DNA of 64,000 nt, taken from the NCBI RefSeq assembly GCF_003729955.1, contig NZ_RJTX01000004.1, positions 372,001-436,000 of the forward strand. The letters are read 5' to 3'. This DNA comes from Chryseobacterium daecheongense (lineage in GTDB: Bacteria > Bacteroidota > Bacteroidia > Flavobacteriales > Weeksellaceae). Within the stretch, counting starts at the first letter, position 1. Each line of letters begins with the position of its first letter. A program made the translations under genes and the position numbers. Below are positions 8,366 through 15,457 of this stretch, in pieces. Under the pieces are notes generated by a model. The model was given only the letters and a program-made list of their open reading frames with translations. It made no database searches and was not told the origin of the DNA.

Positions 8366-10411
8366 ATGAAAGCTCCGCAGGCACAAAAAATAGAGAAAAT
8401 ATTAGAAATACACGGCGATAAAAGGATCGACAATTATTTTTGGCTTAATGAAAGAGAAAATCCGGCAGTCATACAATATCTTGAAGAAGAAAATGCGTAT
8501 GCCGATTTTGTGATGAAGGATACGGAAAAGCTTCAGGAGGATCTTTTTGAAGAAATGAAAGCCCGCTATAAAAAAGATGACGAATCTCTTCCCTACTTTT
8601 TTAATGAGTATTGGTACATTGTTCGTTATGAAGAAGGGAAAGAATATCCTATTTTTTGCCGAAAATATAAAAGTTTAGACAACGAGGAGGAAATTCTTAT
8701 TGATGTCAACATTTTGGCAGAAGGCGAAAACTATTTTGAAGTGGGAAGCGTAGCCGTTTCTCCCAATAATACATTGGTTTCTTTTTCAACCGACAATGTA
8801 AGCCGAAGAATTTACACCATCAATTTTAAGAATTTAGAAACCGGGGAAATCCTTGCTGATACTATTCCCAACACTACGGGAAAAGCAGTTTGGGCAAATG
8901 ACAATGAACATGTTTTCTATATCCGAAAAGACAAGAATCTTCGAGCATTCCAGGTGTACAGGCATAAAATAGGAACTGATTCTTCCGAAGATGTTCTGAT
9001 TTTCCATGAAAAGGATGACACATTTGATGTGAATGTCTTCAAAACAAAATCTCTACAATATATTTTCATTGCAAGTTCAAGCACAATTTCAGATGAACAT
9101 CGTTTTATCCCTTCCGATAATGTTTTCGCGGACTGGACGGTTATTCAGCCCAGAATAGATGACTTGGAATATTCTGTGGAACATTATGAAGATGAGTTTT
9201 ATATCATTACCAATGCCGACGATGCCATTAATTTTAAGATCGTAAAGACCAAAATCAATAATTGCGGAATGGAAAACTGGACAGATGTGATTCCTCACCG
9301 CAAAGAAGTCTTGTTAGAAGGTTTTGAAATATTTAAAGATTACCTGGTTCTTGAAGAAAGAGAAAAAGGATTGTTGCAGATCAAAATTATTAATGAACAC
9401 ACACAAGAGTCTCATTATTTACCTTTTTCAGATCCTACTTATACCGCTTATATTGGCATTAACTTAGAATTTGATACTGAAGTTCTACGTTATGGTTATA
9501 CTTCATTGACTCAGCCAAGTTCTACGTATGAGTATAATATGAAAGAGAAAACCACTCAACTCTTGAAACAACAGGAAGTGTTAGGTGGAAAGTTTTTCTC
9601 TGAAAATTATATTTCCGAAAGAATCTGGGCAGATTCCAGAGATGGAGAAACTAAAATTCCAATTTCTCTTGTTTATCATAAGGATACTAAGAAATCTGCT
9701 GATACTCCCTTGCTTTTATATGGTTACGGAAGTTACGGACACACCGTAGACGCGAGTTTCTCCAATGTAAGATTATCGATTTTAGACAGAGGATTTATTT
9801 ATGCGATTGCTCACATCCGTGGTGGAGAATATCTGGGAAGAGAATGGTATGAAGATGGGAAAATGTTATTTAAAAAGAATACTTTTTTTGATTTCATTGA
9901 TGCGGGTAAATATTTAATCAAAGAAAATTACACTTCATCCGAACATCTGTACGCGATGGGTGGAAGTGCAGGAGGATTATTGATGGGAGCTATTATTAAT
10001 TATGAGCCGGCTTTATTCCACGGAATTGTAGCACAAGTGCCTTTTGTAGACGTCGTAACTACCATGCTTGATGAAACTATCCCATTGACTACCGGAGAAT
10101 ATGATGAATGGGGAAATCCTAACAATAAGGAATATTATGATTATATAAAATCCTATTCTCCTTATGACAATGTGGAAGCAAAGAATTACCCTCATATGTT
10201 GATTACAACCGGACTACATGATTCTCAGGTTCAGTATTGGGAACCAGCGAAGTGGACCGCTAAACTTAGAGAACTGAAGACGGATTATAACCTGCTCATT
10301 TTTAAAACGGATATGAGTGCCGGACACGGAGGAGCAAGCGGAAGATTTGAATCTTTGAAAGAAGATGCGTTAGAATATGCGTTTTTATTAAAACTAGAGA
10401 ATAAGCGATAA
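8366..10411 (+). CDS. Prolyl oligopeptidase family serine peptidase (S9A, PtrB-like)
   Basis: Cleaves short peptides after Pro or basic residues. The 681-residue protein has the S9A layout: an N-terminal segment (IHGDKRIDNYFWLNERENP), a seven-bladed propeller to about residue 400, and a C-terminal alpha/beta-hydrolase domain starting near LLLYGYGSYGHT. The triad reads as Ser534 in GGSAGG, Asp619 in TTGLHDSQV and His654 in SAGHGG. No signal peptide is present, so it should be cytoplasmic. It resembles oligopeptidase B more than proline-specific enzymes, but the sequence alone does not settle the P1 preference. Confidence 0.93.
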   Translation: MKAPQAQKIEKILEIHGDKRIDNYFWLNERENPAVIQYLEEENAYADFVMKDTEKLQEDLFEEMKARYKKDDESLPYFFNEYWYIVRYEEGKEYPIFCRKYKSLDNEEEILIDVNILAEGENYFEVGSVAVSPNNTLVSFSTDNVSRRIYTINFKNLETGEILADTIPNTTGKAVWANDNEHVFYIRKDKNLRAFQVYRHKIGTDSSEDVLIFHEKDDTFDVNVFKTKSLQYIFIASSSTISDEHRFIPSDNVFADWTVIQPRIDDLEYSVEHYEDEFYIITNADDAINFKIVKTKINNCGMENWTDVIPHRKEVLLEGFEIFKDYLVLEEREKGLLQIKIINEHTQESHYLPFSDPTYTAYIGINLEFDTEVLRYGYTSLTQPSSTYEYNMKEKTTQLLKQQEVLGGKFFSENYISERIWADSRDGETKIPISLVYHKDTKKSADTPLLLYGYGSYGHTVDASFSNVRLSILDRGFIYAIAHIRGGEYLGREWYEDGKMLFKKNTFFDFIDAGKYLIKENYTSSEHLYAMGGSAGGLLMGAIINYEPALFHGIVAQVPFVDVVTTMLDETIPLTTGEYDEWGNPNNKEYYDYIKSYSPYDNVEAKNYPHMLITTGLHDSQVQYWEPAKWTAKLRELKTDYNLLIFKTDMSAGHGGASGRFESLKEDALEYAFLLKLENKR

Positions 10412-10430
10412 TTCATAAATGATTAATGAT
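10412..10430. repeat. Left arm of inverted repeat flanking the four-helix-bundle gene
   Basis: AT-rich stretch TTCATAAATGATTAATGAT whose reverse complement matches 10802-10819 at about 15 of 18 positions. It spans the start codon of the four-helix-bundle gene. AT-rich composition makes chance similarity easier, so this is tentative. Confidence 0.35.
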
Positions 10431-10788
10431 GGATAGCATAGATTACAATCAACTTTTTGCCTCAAAGACAAAAGAACTGGCTATCAATATCATTTTGGAA
10501 TTATCTAAACTTCCTTATAATGAAGCTTTTTCAGTGATCAGGAAGCAGGTATTCCGTTCATCAACATCAATGGCGGCTAATTATAGAGCAATGTGTAGAG
10601 CAAGATCAAAAGCAGAAAGGTATTCTAAAATATCCATTGTCATAGAAGAGACCGACGAAACATTATTCTGGCTTGAAATGTTGGATGAGTTAGGTTTTGC
10701 TCAACAAGAAATTTTAACAGATTTAAAAATTAGAACTGAAGAAATCCTGAAAGTGACTTCTTCCTACAGAAAGATGTTAAAAGCCTAG
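10426..10788 (+). CDS. Four helix bundle protein (S23 / 23S rRNA intervening-sequence family)
   Basis: A 120-residue helical protein of the S23 family, first seen encoded inside intervening sequences of 23S rRNA genes and widespread as single genes in Bacteroidota. Diagnostic stretches are FSVIRKQVFRSSTSMAANY, RARSKAERYSKISIVIEETD and a C-terminal helical region ending SYRKMLKA. No molecular function is established for the stand-alone forms. It sits between unrelated genes, bounded by AT-rich near-inverted repeats at 10412-10430 and 10802-10819, which suggests a small movable cassette. Two ATG codons in a row open the gene. Confidence 0.9.
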   Translation: MMDSIDYNQLFASKTKELAINIILELSKLPYNEAFSVIRKQVFRSSTSMAANYRAMCRARSKAERYSKISIVIEETDETLFWLEMLDELGFAQQEILTDLKIRTEEILKVTSSYRKMLKA

Positions 10789-10801
10789 CTTTTTATCTTT
10801 C

Positions 10802-10819
10802 ATCAATTATCATTTATCA
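10802..10819. repeat. Right arm of inverted repeat flanking the four-helix-bundle gene
   Basis: ATCAATTATCATTTATCA, matching the reverse complement of 10412-10430 at about 15 of 18 positions and lying 14 bases after the four-helix-bundle stop codon. Confidence 0.35.
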
Positions 10820-10832
10820 TTTATTAATAATT

Positions 10833-11174
10833 ATGATCAACGAAGCGGAGTACTGGAAAAAAATAGAACAGTTTTTTGAAGACAATTTCCAAACAGAAAA
10901 GAACCCTCCTGTGGAAACTTTATTATTTCTTATAGGGTTACAAGAGCTAGGAAGCGGTCAGCAAAAATATACGAAAGATGACAAGCTAAACCTGATTCAC
11001 ATTGCAGTGTGCAGGTTACTAGAGCCATTCGGGTATTATAAATTTACTCACTATGAAGACGGATGGCCTCAATTTGAAAAGCTGGAAGATTTGCCCGAGT
11101 TAAAGCCTAATGAGCAAACTTTACTCATGAAAAAGGCTATCATTCAGTATTTTCAGGATGAAGAACTGATTTAG
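10833..11174 (+). CDS. Conserved hypothetical protein
   Basis: A 113-residue soluble protein I cannot assign to a named family. It opens MINEAEYWKKIEQFFEDNF and contains PVETLLFLIGLQELGSG and LIHIAVCRLLEPFGYY, an alternating helical pattern rich in aromatic and acidic residues. There is no signal peptide or membrane segment. Codon use resembles its neighbours and a good terminator follows, so it is very likely a real gene. I recall similar short proteins in other Flavobacteriia, without a function. Confidence 0.8.
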   Translation: MINEAEYWKKIEQFFEDNFQTEKNPPVETLLFLIGLQELGSGQQKYTKDDKLNLIHIAVCRLLEPFGYYKFTHYEDGWPQFEKLEDLPELKPNEQTLLMKKAIIQYFQDEELI

Positions 11175-11186
11175 TTTGAAATATAA

Positions 11187-11221
11187 ATGCGGTATTCATT
11201 TTTGACTGCCGCATTTTTTTC
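11187..11221 (+). terminator. Terminator after the 113-residue gene
   Basis: Seven-base stem (11187-11193 with 11210-11216) followed by seven T, 12 bases past the stop codon. Confidence 0.7.
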
Positions 11222-11251
11222 AAAAAAATAAAAAACGGGCTAAAGCCCGTT
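11222..11251 (-). terminator. Terminator for the SRPBCC gene
   Basis: Perfect inverted repeat 11234-11241 with 11244-11251, GC-rich core. On the minus strand it runs into a T-rich tract (A-rich on plus at 11222-11235). It lies 34 bases past the end of the minus-strand SRPBCC gene and faces the plus-strand terminator just before it. Confidence 0.7.
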
Positions 11252-11285
11252 AAGCAAATTTTGATATGTAATTTTCAAGCCCTTA

Positions 11286-11774
11286 TTACCCTTTCAGAAT
11301 TTCTTCCAATTGGTTTAAGCCCATTTTAAAGCCTTCCTCAAAGCCCATTTCAAGCAATTGTTTCATTGCTTCTAAAGATTCAAAATGGATATTGATCGTT
11401 ACTTTGGTTCCTTCTTCCACTCCTGTGAAACCCAACAACCATTTGGCCTCCGGAAAACTTTCATTCACATTCCCGTTTTCATCACAGAAAACATCAACGC
11501 CATCAAAGCTTCGGTGTTCTATGATCTCTCCATATTTTACTTTCGCATAATGCTTTTCACCTTCCGGACCTACCATTGCATAAAACCACTCACCTCCTTC
11601 TTTGAAATCCTGATTCACAGTCTCACATTTCCAAGGCTTCGGAGCCCACCATTGATCCAATAATTCGGATTTGGTAAAATAATCCCACACTTTTGACACT
11701 TCTGCGTCATAAATTTTCATGACATACACACTGTTTGAGTCAAAATCTTTGTTAAAAACAATATTAGATTCCAT
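11286..11774 (-). CDS. SRPBCC / AHSA1-like domain protein
   Basis: A 162-residue START-like protein with a deep hydrophobic pocket, of the Aha1-C-terminal (activator of Hsp90 homologue 1-like) type. Family signs are IYDAEVSKVWDYFTKSELLD, QWWAPKPWKCE, and the end LEAMKQLLEMGFEEGFKMGL. Such proteins bind small hydrophobic ligands, and the substrate here is unknown. A -7 box lies at 11791-11798. It is a single-gene unit, convergent with the preceding gene. Confidence 0.9.
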   Translation of the reverse strand: MESNIVFNKDFDSNSVYVMKIYDAEVSKVWDYFTKSELLDQWWAPKPWKCETVNQDFKEGGEWFYAMVGPEGEKHYAKVKYGEIIEHRSFDGVDVFCDENGNVNESFPEAKWLLGFTGVEEGTKVTINIHFESLEAMKQLLEMGFEEGFKMGLNQLEEILKG

Positions 11775-11790
11775 AAATAAATATTTTTAT

Positions 11791-11798
11791 CAAACTTA
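11791..11798 (-). promoter_or_regulatory. -7 promoter box for the SRPBCC gene
   Basis: TAAGTTTG on the minus strand, an exact TAnnTTTG match 16 bases before the start codon at 11774. Confidence 0.5.
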
Positions 11799-11975
11799 CT
11801 TTTTTATTCCCAGGAAGCTCTTTGCATATGACAAGTATTTAAAAACTTATAAATAAATGTTAAAAAACTGCTTTTTAAGAAAAATTATACAATTTTTTGG
11901 CTCGTTTTTTGTTTATCAAGTCTTAAAATAATTAATTTTAACATTCACGACCTTTAAATAAACTAAAAATAAGTA

Positions 11976-13523
11976 ATGAATAATAAATTCATCCCAATAA
12001 TCTCGGTGTTTATGACAATCTCCCTGATTGTTTTTGTCACGCTCCAGTTTTATTGGCTGAAAGGTTATTATGGTGCCCTTGAACAGGATTTTTCGAACAA
12101 AGTATATTCTGCTCTTGAAAATACAGTTAAGAATGTTTCCGAAATTGAAGTTGAAAAATATTTGAATGATGATTTTAAAAATTTCAGATCTAATGTTCTT
12201 GCCAATAATGACCAGCCTTCTTTAACCACGATTCAACAGGTAGAAGATTCCGGTACACAGAGACAAATCATCTACTCTAAAAATATTATTGAAAAAACGC
12301 AGCTTCCTATTTCTCAAAAAGGAGATTCTATAAAGCTTACGACATTATATACAGATGAAGCGGCTTATAAAATAAAAAGAGACACGACCAATCGTGAGCC
12401 TCTTACAGCGGAGATCAACCAGGATATAGAAAATGGAGATTATTCCATGAAGGAATTTGCCAAAATCTATGGGAATAATTTACCGATTACGAAAAGAGTC
12501 GATACTAAAGTCCTGGACTCAATCCTTACCAAGGAATTGAAAATCAGAGGAATTAACGCTAAATTTGGATTTGGTGTCACCGATAAGAATAATAAAGTAA
12601 CCAGTGTTGCGAACAAGGTTTATAAAGAGAAAAAAGACAGTGATGCCTATACGTATCCGCTTTTTACAGATAAAAAAGACCGCACTTTATATAGCCTTGC
12701 TTTAGTTTTTCCTAAAAAAGAATACTCATTAGCGATGAACAACTGGCCGATGTTATTGGGAACATTCCTTTCTCTTCTGACCATTTTAGGAATTTATATC
12801 ATTTCCATCAATTATATGATGAAGCAGAAAAAGCTGGCGGAAGTAAAGACGGATTTCATCAACAATATGTCACACGAGTTCAAAACTCCATTAGCAACCA
12901 TTTCCGTGGCAACAGATTCTTTAGCGAATGACAAAATTGCTACGAATCCTGAAAAAGTAAGATATTATTCAAACCTCATCAAACAGGAAAACCTTAGGAT
13001 GAAAAAACAGGTGGAGAATGTATTGAATATGTCTAAGCTTGAAAGAAATGAGGTAAAATTATTCTTAAAAGAAACCAATGTAAGGGAACTGATCAAAAAG
13101 ACTACAGAATCATTCAATCTGATTGTCGATCAGAGAAACGGTTCTCTTACACAGGAATTTACAGCAGATCAATATATCTTCAAAATAGATGAGTTCCACA
13201 TTTCGAACATGCTGGTGAATTTATTGGACAATGCCAACAAATATTCTCCTGAAGCTCCTGAGATTCATGTTAAAACAAGAAATGAAGGAAGCTGGTATGT
13301 GATTGAGATCTCCGATAAAGGAATGGGAATGGAAACCCAGAACAAGACTAAGATTTTTGAGAAATTCTTTAGAGAGGAAACAGGAAACATCCATAATGTG
13401 AAGGGACAAGGATTGGGATTATCCTATGTAAAGAAAATAGTAGAACTGCATAAAGGCCAGATTATCGTAGATTCCCATAAAGGAAAGGGAAGCACGTTTA
13501 TCATCAAACTGCCAATGCATTAA
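11976..13523 (+). CDS. Sensor histidine kinase
   Basis: Membrane-bound kinase of 515 residues. Transmembrane segment 1 is at about 5-27 (IISVFMTISLIVFVTLQFYW), a periplasmic sensor region follows to about 258, then transmembrane segment 2 at about 260-280. The dimerisation domain has the phospho-acceptor His300 in NNMSHEFKTPLATI. The ATPase domain shows the N box (NLLDNANKYS), G1 (ISDKGMGM) and G2 (GQGLGLSYVKKIVELH). There is no HAMP domain between membrane and kinase. The sensor region matches no ligand-binding family I recognise. The partner regulator starts 79 bases downstream. Confidence 0.95.
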   Translation: MNNKFIPIISVFMTISLIVFVTLQFYWLKGYYGALEQDFSNKVYSALENTVKNVSEIEVEKYLNDDFKNFRSNVLANNDQPSLTTIQQVEDSGTQRQIIYSKNIIEKTQLPISQKGDSIKLTTLYTDEAAYKIKRDTTNREPLTAEINQDIENGDYSMKEFAKIYGNNLPITKRVDTKVLDSILTKELKIRGINAKFGFGVTDKNNKVTSVANKVYKEKKDSDAYTYPLFTDKKDRTLYSLALVFPKKEYSLAMNNWPMLLGTFLSLLTILGIYIISINYMMKQKKLAEVKTDFINNMSHEFKTPLATISVATDSLANDKIATNPEKVRYYSNLIKQENLRMKKQVENVLNMSKLERNEVKLFLKETNVRELIKKTTESFNLIVDQRNGSLTQEFTADQYIFKIDEFHISNMLVNLLDNANKYSPEAPEIHVKTRNEGSWYVIEISDKGMGMETQNKTKIFEKFFREETGNIHNVKGQGLGLSYVKKIVELHKGQIIVDSHKGKGSTFIIKLPMH

Positions 13524-13602
13524 ATAGTAAACCTAAATAACAAAGTATAGAAGATAGAGTGAGAACGTTCATTCTTATTATTAATTTTTAATTACTGAAA
13601 TT

Positions 13603-14289
13603 ATGAGCAACAGAATATTATTAGTAGAAGACGATCAGAGTTTTGGGGCTGTATTGAAAGATTATTTAACGATAAATAATTTTGATGTTACCCTTGCTAC
13701 AGACGGAGAACAAGGATTGAAAGAATTCACGGAAAATGAATTCGACATCTGTATTTTCGATGTGATGATGCCTAAAAAAGATGGGTTTTCATTAGCGGAA
13801 GATGTAAAAAAGATCGATAAAAATACACCGATCATTTTCCTTACGGCAAGAAACATGAGGGAAGATATTTTAAAAGGATATCAGTTGGGTGCAGATGATT
13901 ATATCACAAAACCATTTGATACTGAACTACTTTTATATAAAATAAAGGCAATCCTTCAGAGAAGCTCTACATTGGAAAATGAAGAGCAGGAGCAGTTTAA
14001 GATCAGCAATATCTTCTTTGACTCTATGTTGAGACAACTAAGAGTGGGTGATAAAGAATATAAACTTTCTCCAAAAGAAAATGAATTGCTAAAACTTCTT
14101 TGTATCCACAGAAATGATTTTATGCCGAGAGATTTGGCTTTAAGAAAGATCTGGAAAAAGGAAAACTATTTTACGGCAAGAAGTATGGATGTTTACATTG
14201 CCAAACTTCGTAAATTACTGAAAGATGACGAAGGATTGGAAATCATCAACGTTCACGGAGAAGGATTCAGGCTTTTAGTTAAAAATTAA
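13603..14289 (+). CDS. OmpR-family response regulator
   Basis: A 228-residue regulator paired with the kinase just upstream. The receiver domain (about 4-118) has the acidic pair in LLVEDDQSF, the phospho-acceptor Asp53 in IFDVMMPKKDG, the conserved Thr in IIFLTARN and Lys in YITKPF. The C-terminal winged helix (about 130-226) reads KLSPKENELLKLLCIHR and ends VYIAKLRKLLKDD...VHGEGFRLLV. Targets cannot be read from the sequence. Transcription appears to end at the hairpin at 14314-14349. Confidence 0.95.
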   Translation: MSNRILLVEDDQSFGAVLKDYLTINNFDVTLATDGEQGLKEFTENEFDICIFDVMMPKKDGFSLAEDVKKIDKNTPIIFLTARNMREDILKGYQLGADDYITKPFDTELLLYKIKAILQRSSTLENEEQEQFKISNIFFDSMLRQLRVGDKEYKLSPKENELLKLLCIHRNDFMPRDLALRKIWKKENYFTARSMDVYIAKLRKLLKDDEGLEIINVHGEGFRLLVKN

Positions 14290-14313
14290 TCCGTAAAAAA
14301 GATTATAAATATC

Positions 14314-14349
14314 AAATTAGCAAAACAATTAAAAATGTTTTGCTAATTT
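14314..14349 (+). terminator. Terminator of the kinase/regulator pair
   Basis: Perfect 14-base stem (14314-14327 with 14336-14349) and an 8-base loop, 24 bases past the response-regulator stop codon, with T-rich sequence at the end of the right arm. The right arm also contains the -7 box of the next gene. Confidence 0.65.
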
Positions 14350-14351
14350 TG
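14344..14351 (+). promoter_or_regulatory. -7 promoter box for the repeat lipoprotein gene
   Basis: TAATTTTG, an exact TAnnTTTG match 16 bases before the ATG at 14368. Six of its eight bases belong to the right arm of the preceding terminator stem. Confidence 0.5.
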
Positions 14352-14367
14352 TTTCATACGACTGGAT

Positions 14368-15003
14368 ATGAAAAATACATTGTTGGGCTTCATGGCCATT
14401 TCCATACTTACCGTTTCCTGCAAAAAAGATGAAAGAGCAACCTATCTGAAAGAAGAAGCAGGGACTCAGCCATCCAATATGGCAGTGAACAATACTCCTC
14501 AAGCTTCTCTTTTGAATCAGGCGGGAATTCAGCCTGCCCAAACCGCAGCACCTGTCCAAGCTACCGCTCCGGGAATGAATCCTCCGCACGGACAGCCAGG
14601 ACACCGTTGTGATATTCCTGTTGGACAGCCATTAAACAGCAAACCGGCTCAAGCTAGCTCAGCTCAAAACATAACAGTAGGAAACAACCAGACCATTCAG
14701 ATTGATCCTAATGCCATGAAACCCGGTAAGTTTACCGTTGACAACAAAACCGGAAAACCTGTAAAAACGGCTCCGGGAATGAATCCTCCTCATGGAGAAC
14801 CAGGACATCGATGTGATATTCCTGTAGGACAACCGTTAAATAGCAAACCGGCTCCTGCTCCACAACCGGCTCAGACAATTGCTCAAAATACACCGGCTCC
14901 TGTACAACAACCGGCTCCTACAGGAGAAAAACCCAAAGTGAACCCGGCTCACGGAGAACCATGGCATAATTGCGCCGTAAAAGTAGGAGATCCATTGCCA
15001 TAA
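14368..15003 (+). CDS. Lipoprotein with three PHGxPxHxC repeats
   Basis: A 211-residue lipoprotein: signal MKNTLLGFMAISILTVSC with Cys18 as the lipid anchor, then a Pro/Ala/Gln-rich chain. It carries two near-identical units at about 66-93 and 134-162, with core MNPPHGxPGHRCDIPVG followed by QPLNSKPA. A shorter degenerate unit, NPAHGEPWHNCAVKVGDPL, makes up the last 20 residues. Each unit holds two His and one Cys in H-x4-H-x-C spacing, which could bind a metal; this is inference. I recall this motif in other Bacteroidota lipoproteins, without a proven function. A Cys-rich small protein and an HMA-domain TonB receptor follow, suggesting a metal-linked job. Confidence 0.88.
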   Translation: MKNTLLGFMAISILTVSCKKDERATYLKEEAGTQPSNMAVNNTPQASLLNQAGIQPAQTAAPVQATAPGMNPPHGQPGHRCDIPVGQPLNSKPAQASSAQNITVGNNQTIQIDPNAMKPGKFTVDNKTGKPVKTAPGMNPPHGEPGHRCDIPVGQPLNSKPAPAPQPAQTIAQNTPAPVQQPAPTGEKPKVNPAHGEPWHNCAVKVGDPLP

Positions 15004-15009
15004 TTTTCG

Positions 15010-15017
15010 TAATTTTG
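15010..15017 (+). promoter_or_regulatory. -7 promoter box for the Cys-rich small protein gene
   Basis: TAATTTTG, an exact TAnnTTTG match only 4 bases before the ATG at 15022, which would give a leaderless mRNA. Confidence 0.45.
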
Positions 15018-15021
15018 TCTC

Positions 15022-15390
15022 ATGAAGTTATTGCAGATTCTGACGGTCATTTTCTGTTTGGGAATTTTTCTGGTTCCTAAGGATAACTTCTATAATTTAT
15101 CTGCCAAAGAAACCTGCTGTAAAGCAGATTCTAAAACAGGTGACGACTGCTGCAAAAATCACCAGTCCGCTCCTTCTTCCAAACATCATCAGGAAAAAAC
15201 AAAATCATGTAACGATGACTGCTGTTCTTCCTGCATTGCCTGTTATACTTTCATAGAAACCCCTTTTTCTAAAAGCCTGAATCTGGAATTATCTTATTAT
15301 AAAGCCAATAAGAACTTACAGTTCCAGTATTCTGATCCCCATATTTCAGACCGTTTAAAAGAAATCTGGCAACCGCCTAAAATAGCTTAA
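15022..15390 (+). CDS. Cys/His-rich small exported protein (DUF6660-like)
   Basis: A 122-residue protein with an N-terminal hydrophobic segment (LLQILTVIFCLGIFLV), probably a signal peptide or anchor. The middle holds three CC pairs (residues 32-33, 43-44, 67-68), Cys at 63, 71 and 74, and several His including HH. The end reads WQPPKIA. This layout, small size, and position just before a TonB receptor match proteins called DUF6660 or HYC_CC_PP in Bacteroidota; the assignment is from memory. A metal-binding role is likely by composition but unproven. A hairpin terminator or attenuator at 15406-15434 separates it from the receptor gene. Confidence 0.82.
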   Translation: MKLLQILTVIFCLGIFLVPKDNFYNLSAKETCCKADSKTGDDCCKNHQSAPSSKHHQEKTKSCNDDCCSSCIACYTFIETPFSKSLNLELSYYKANKNLQFQYSDPHISDRLKEIWQPPKIA

Positions 15391-15405
15391 TTAAAATACA
15401 TTTAG

Positions 15406-15434
15406 GTTCATTATCATTTAATGAACGGTTTTTT
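15406..15434 (+). terminator. Terminator or attenuator before the TonB receptor
   Basis: Eight-base stem (15406-15413 with 15419-15426), 5-base loop, then GG and six T. It lies between the Cys-rich gene and the receptor gene on the same strand, so it could lower receptor expression relative to the upstream gene. Confidence 0.6.
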
Positions 15435-15457
15435 AATTAATCTAAATTCTAAACAAA

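Noticed and set aside
13556..13580. GAACGTTC palindrome between kinase and regulator genes
   Set aside because: Only 8 bases are exact, which is expected by chance.
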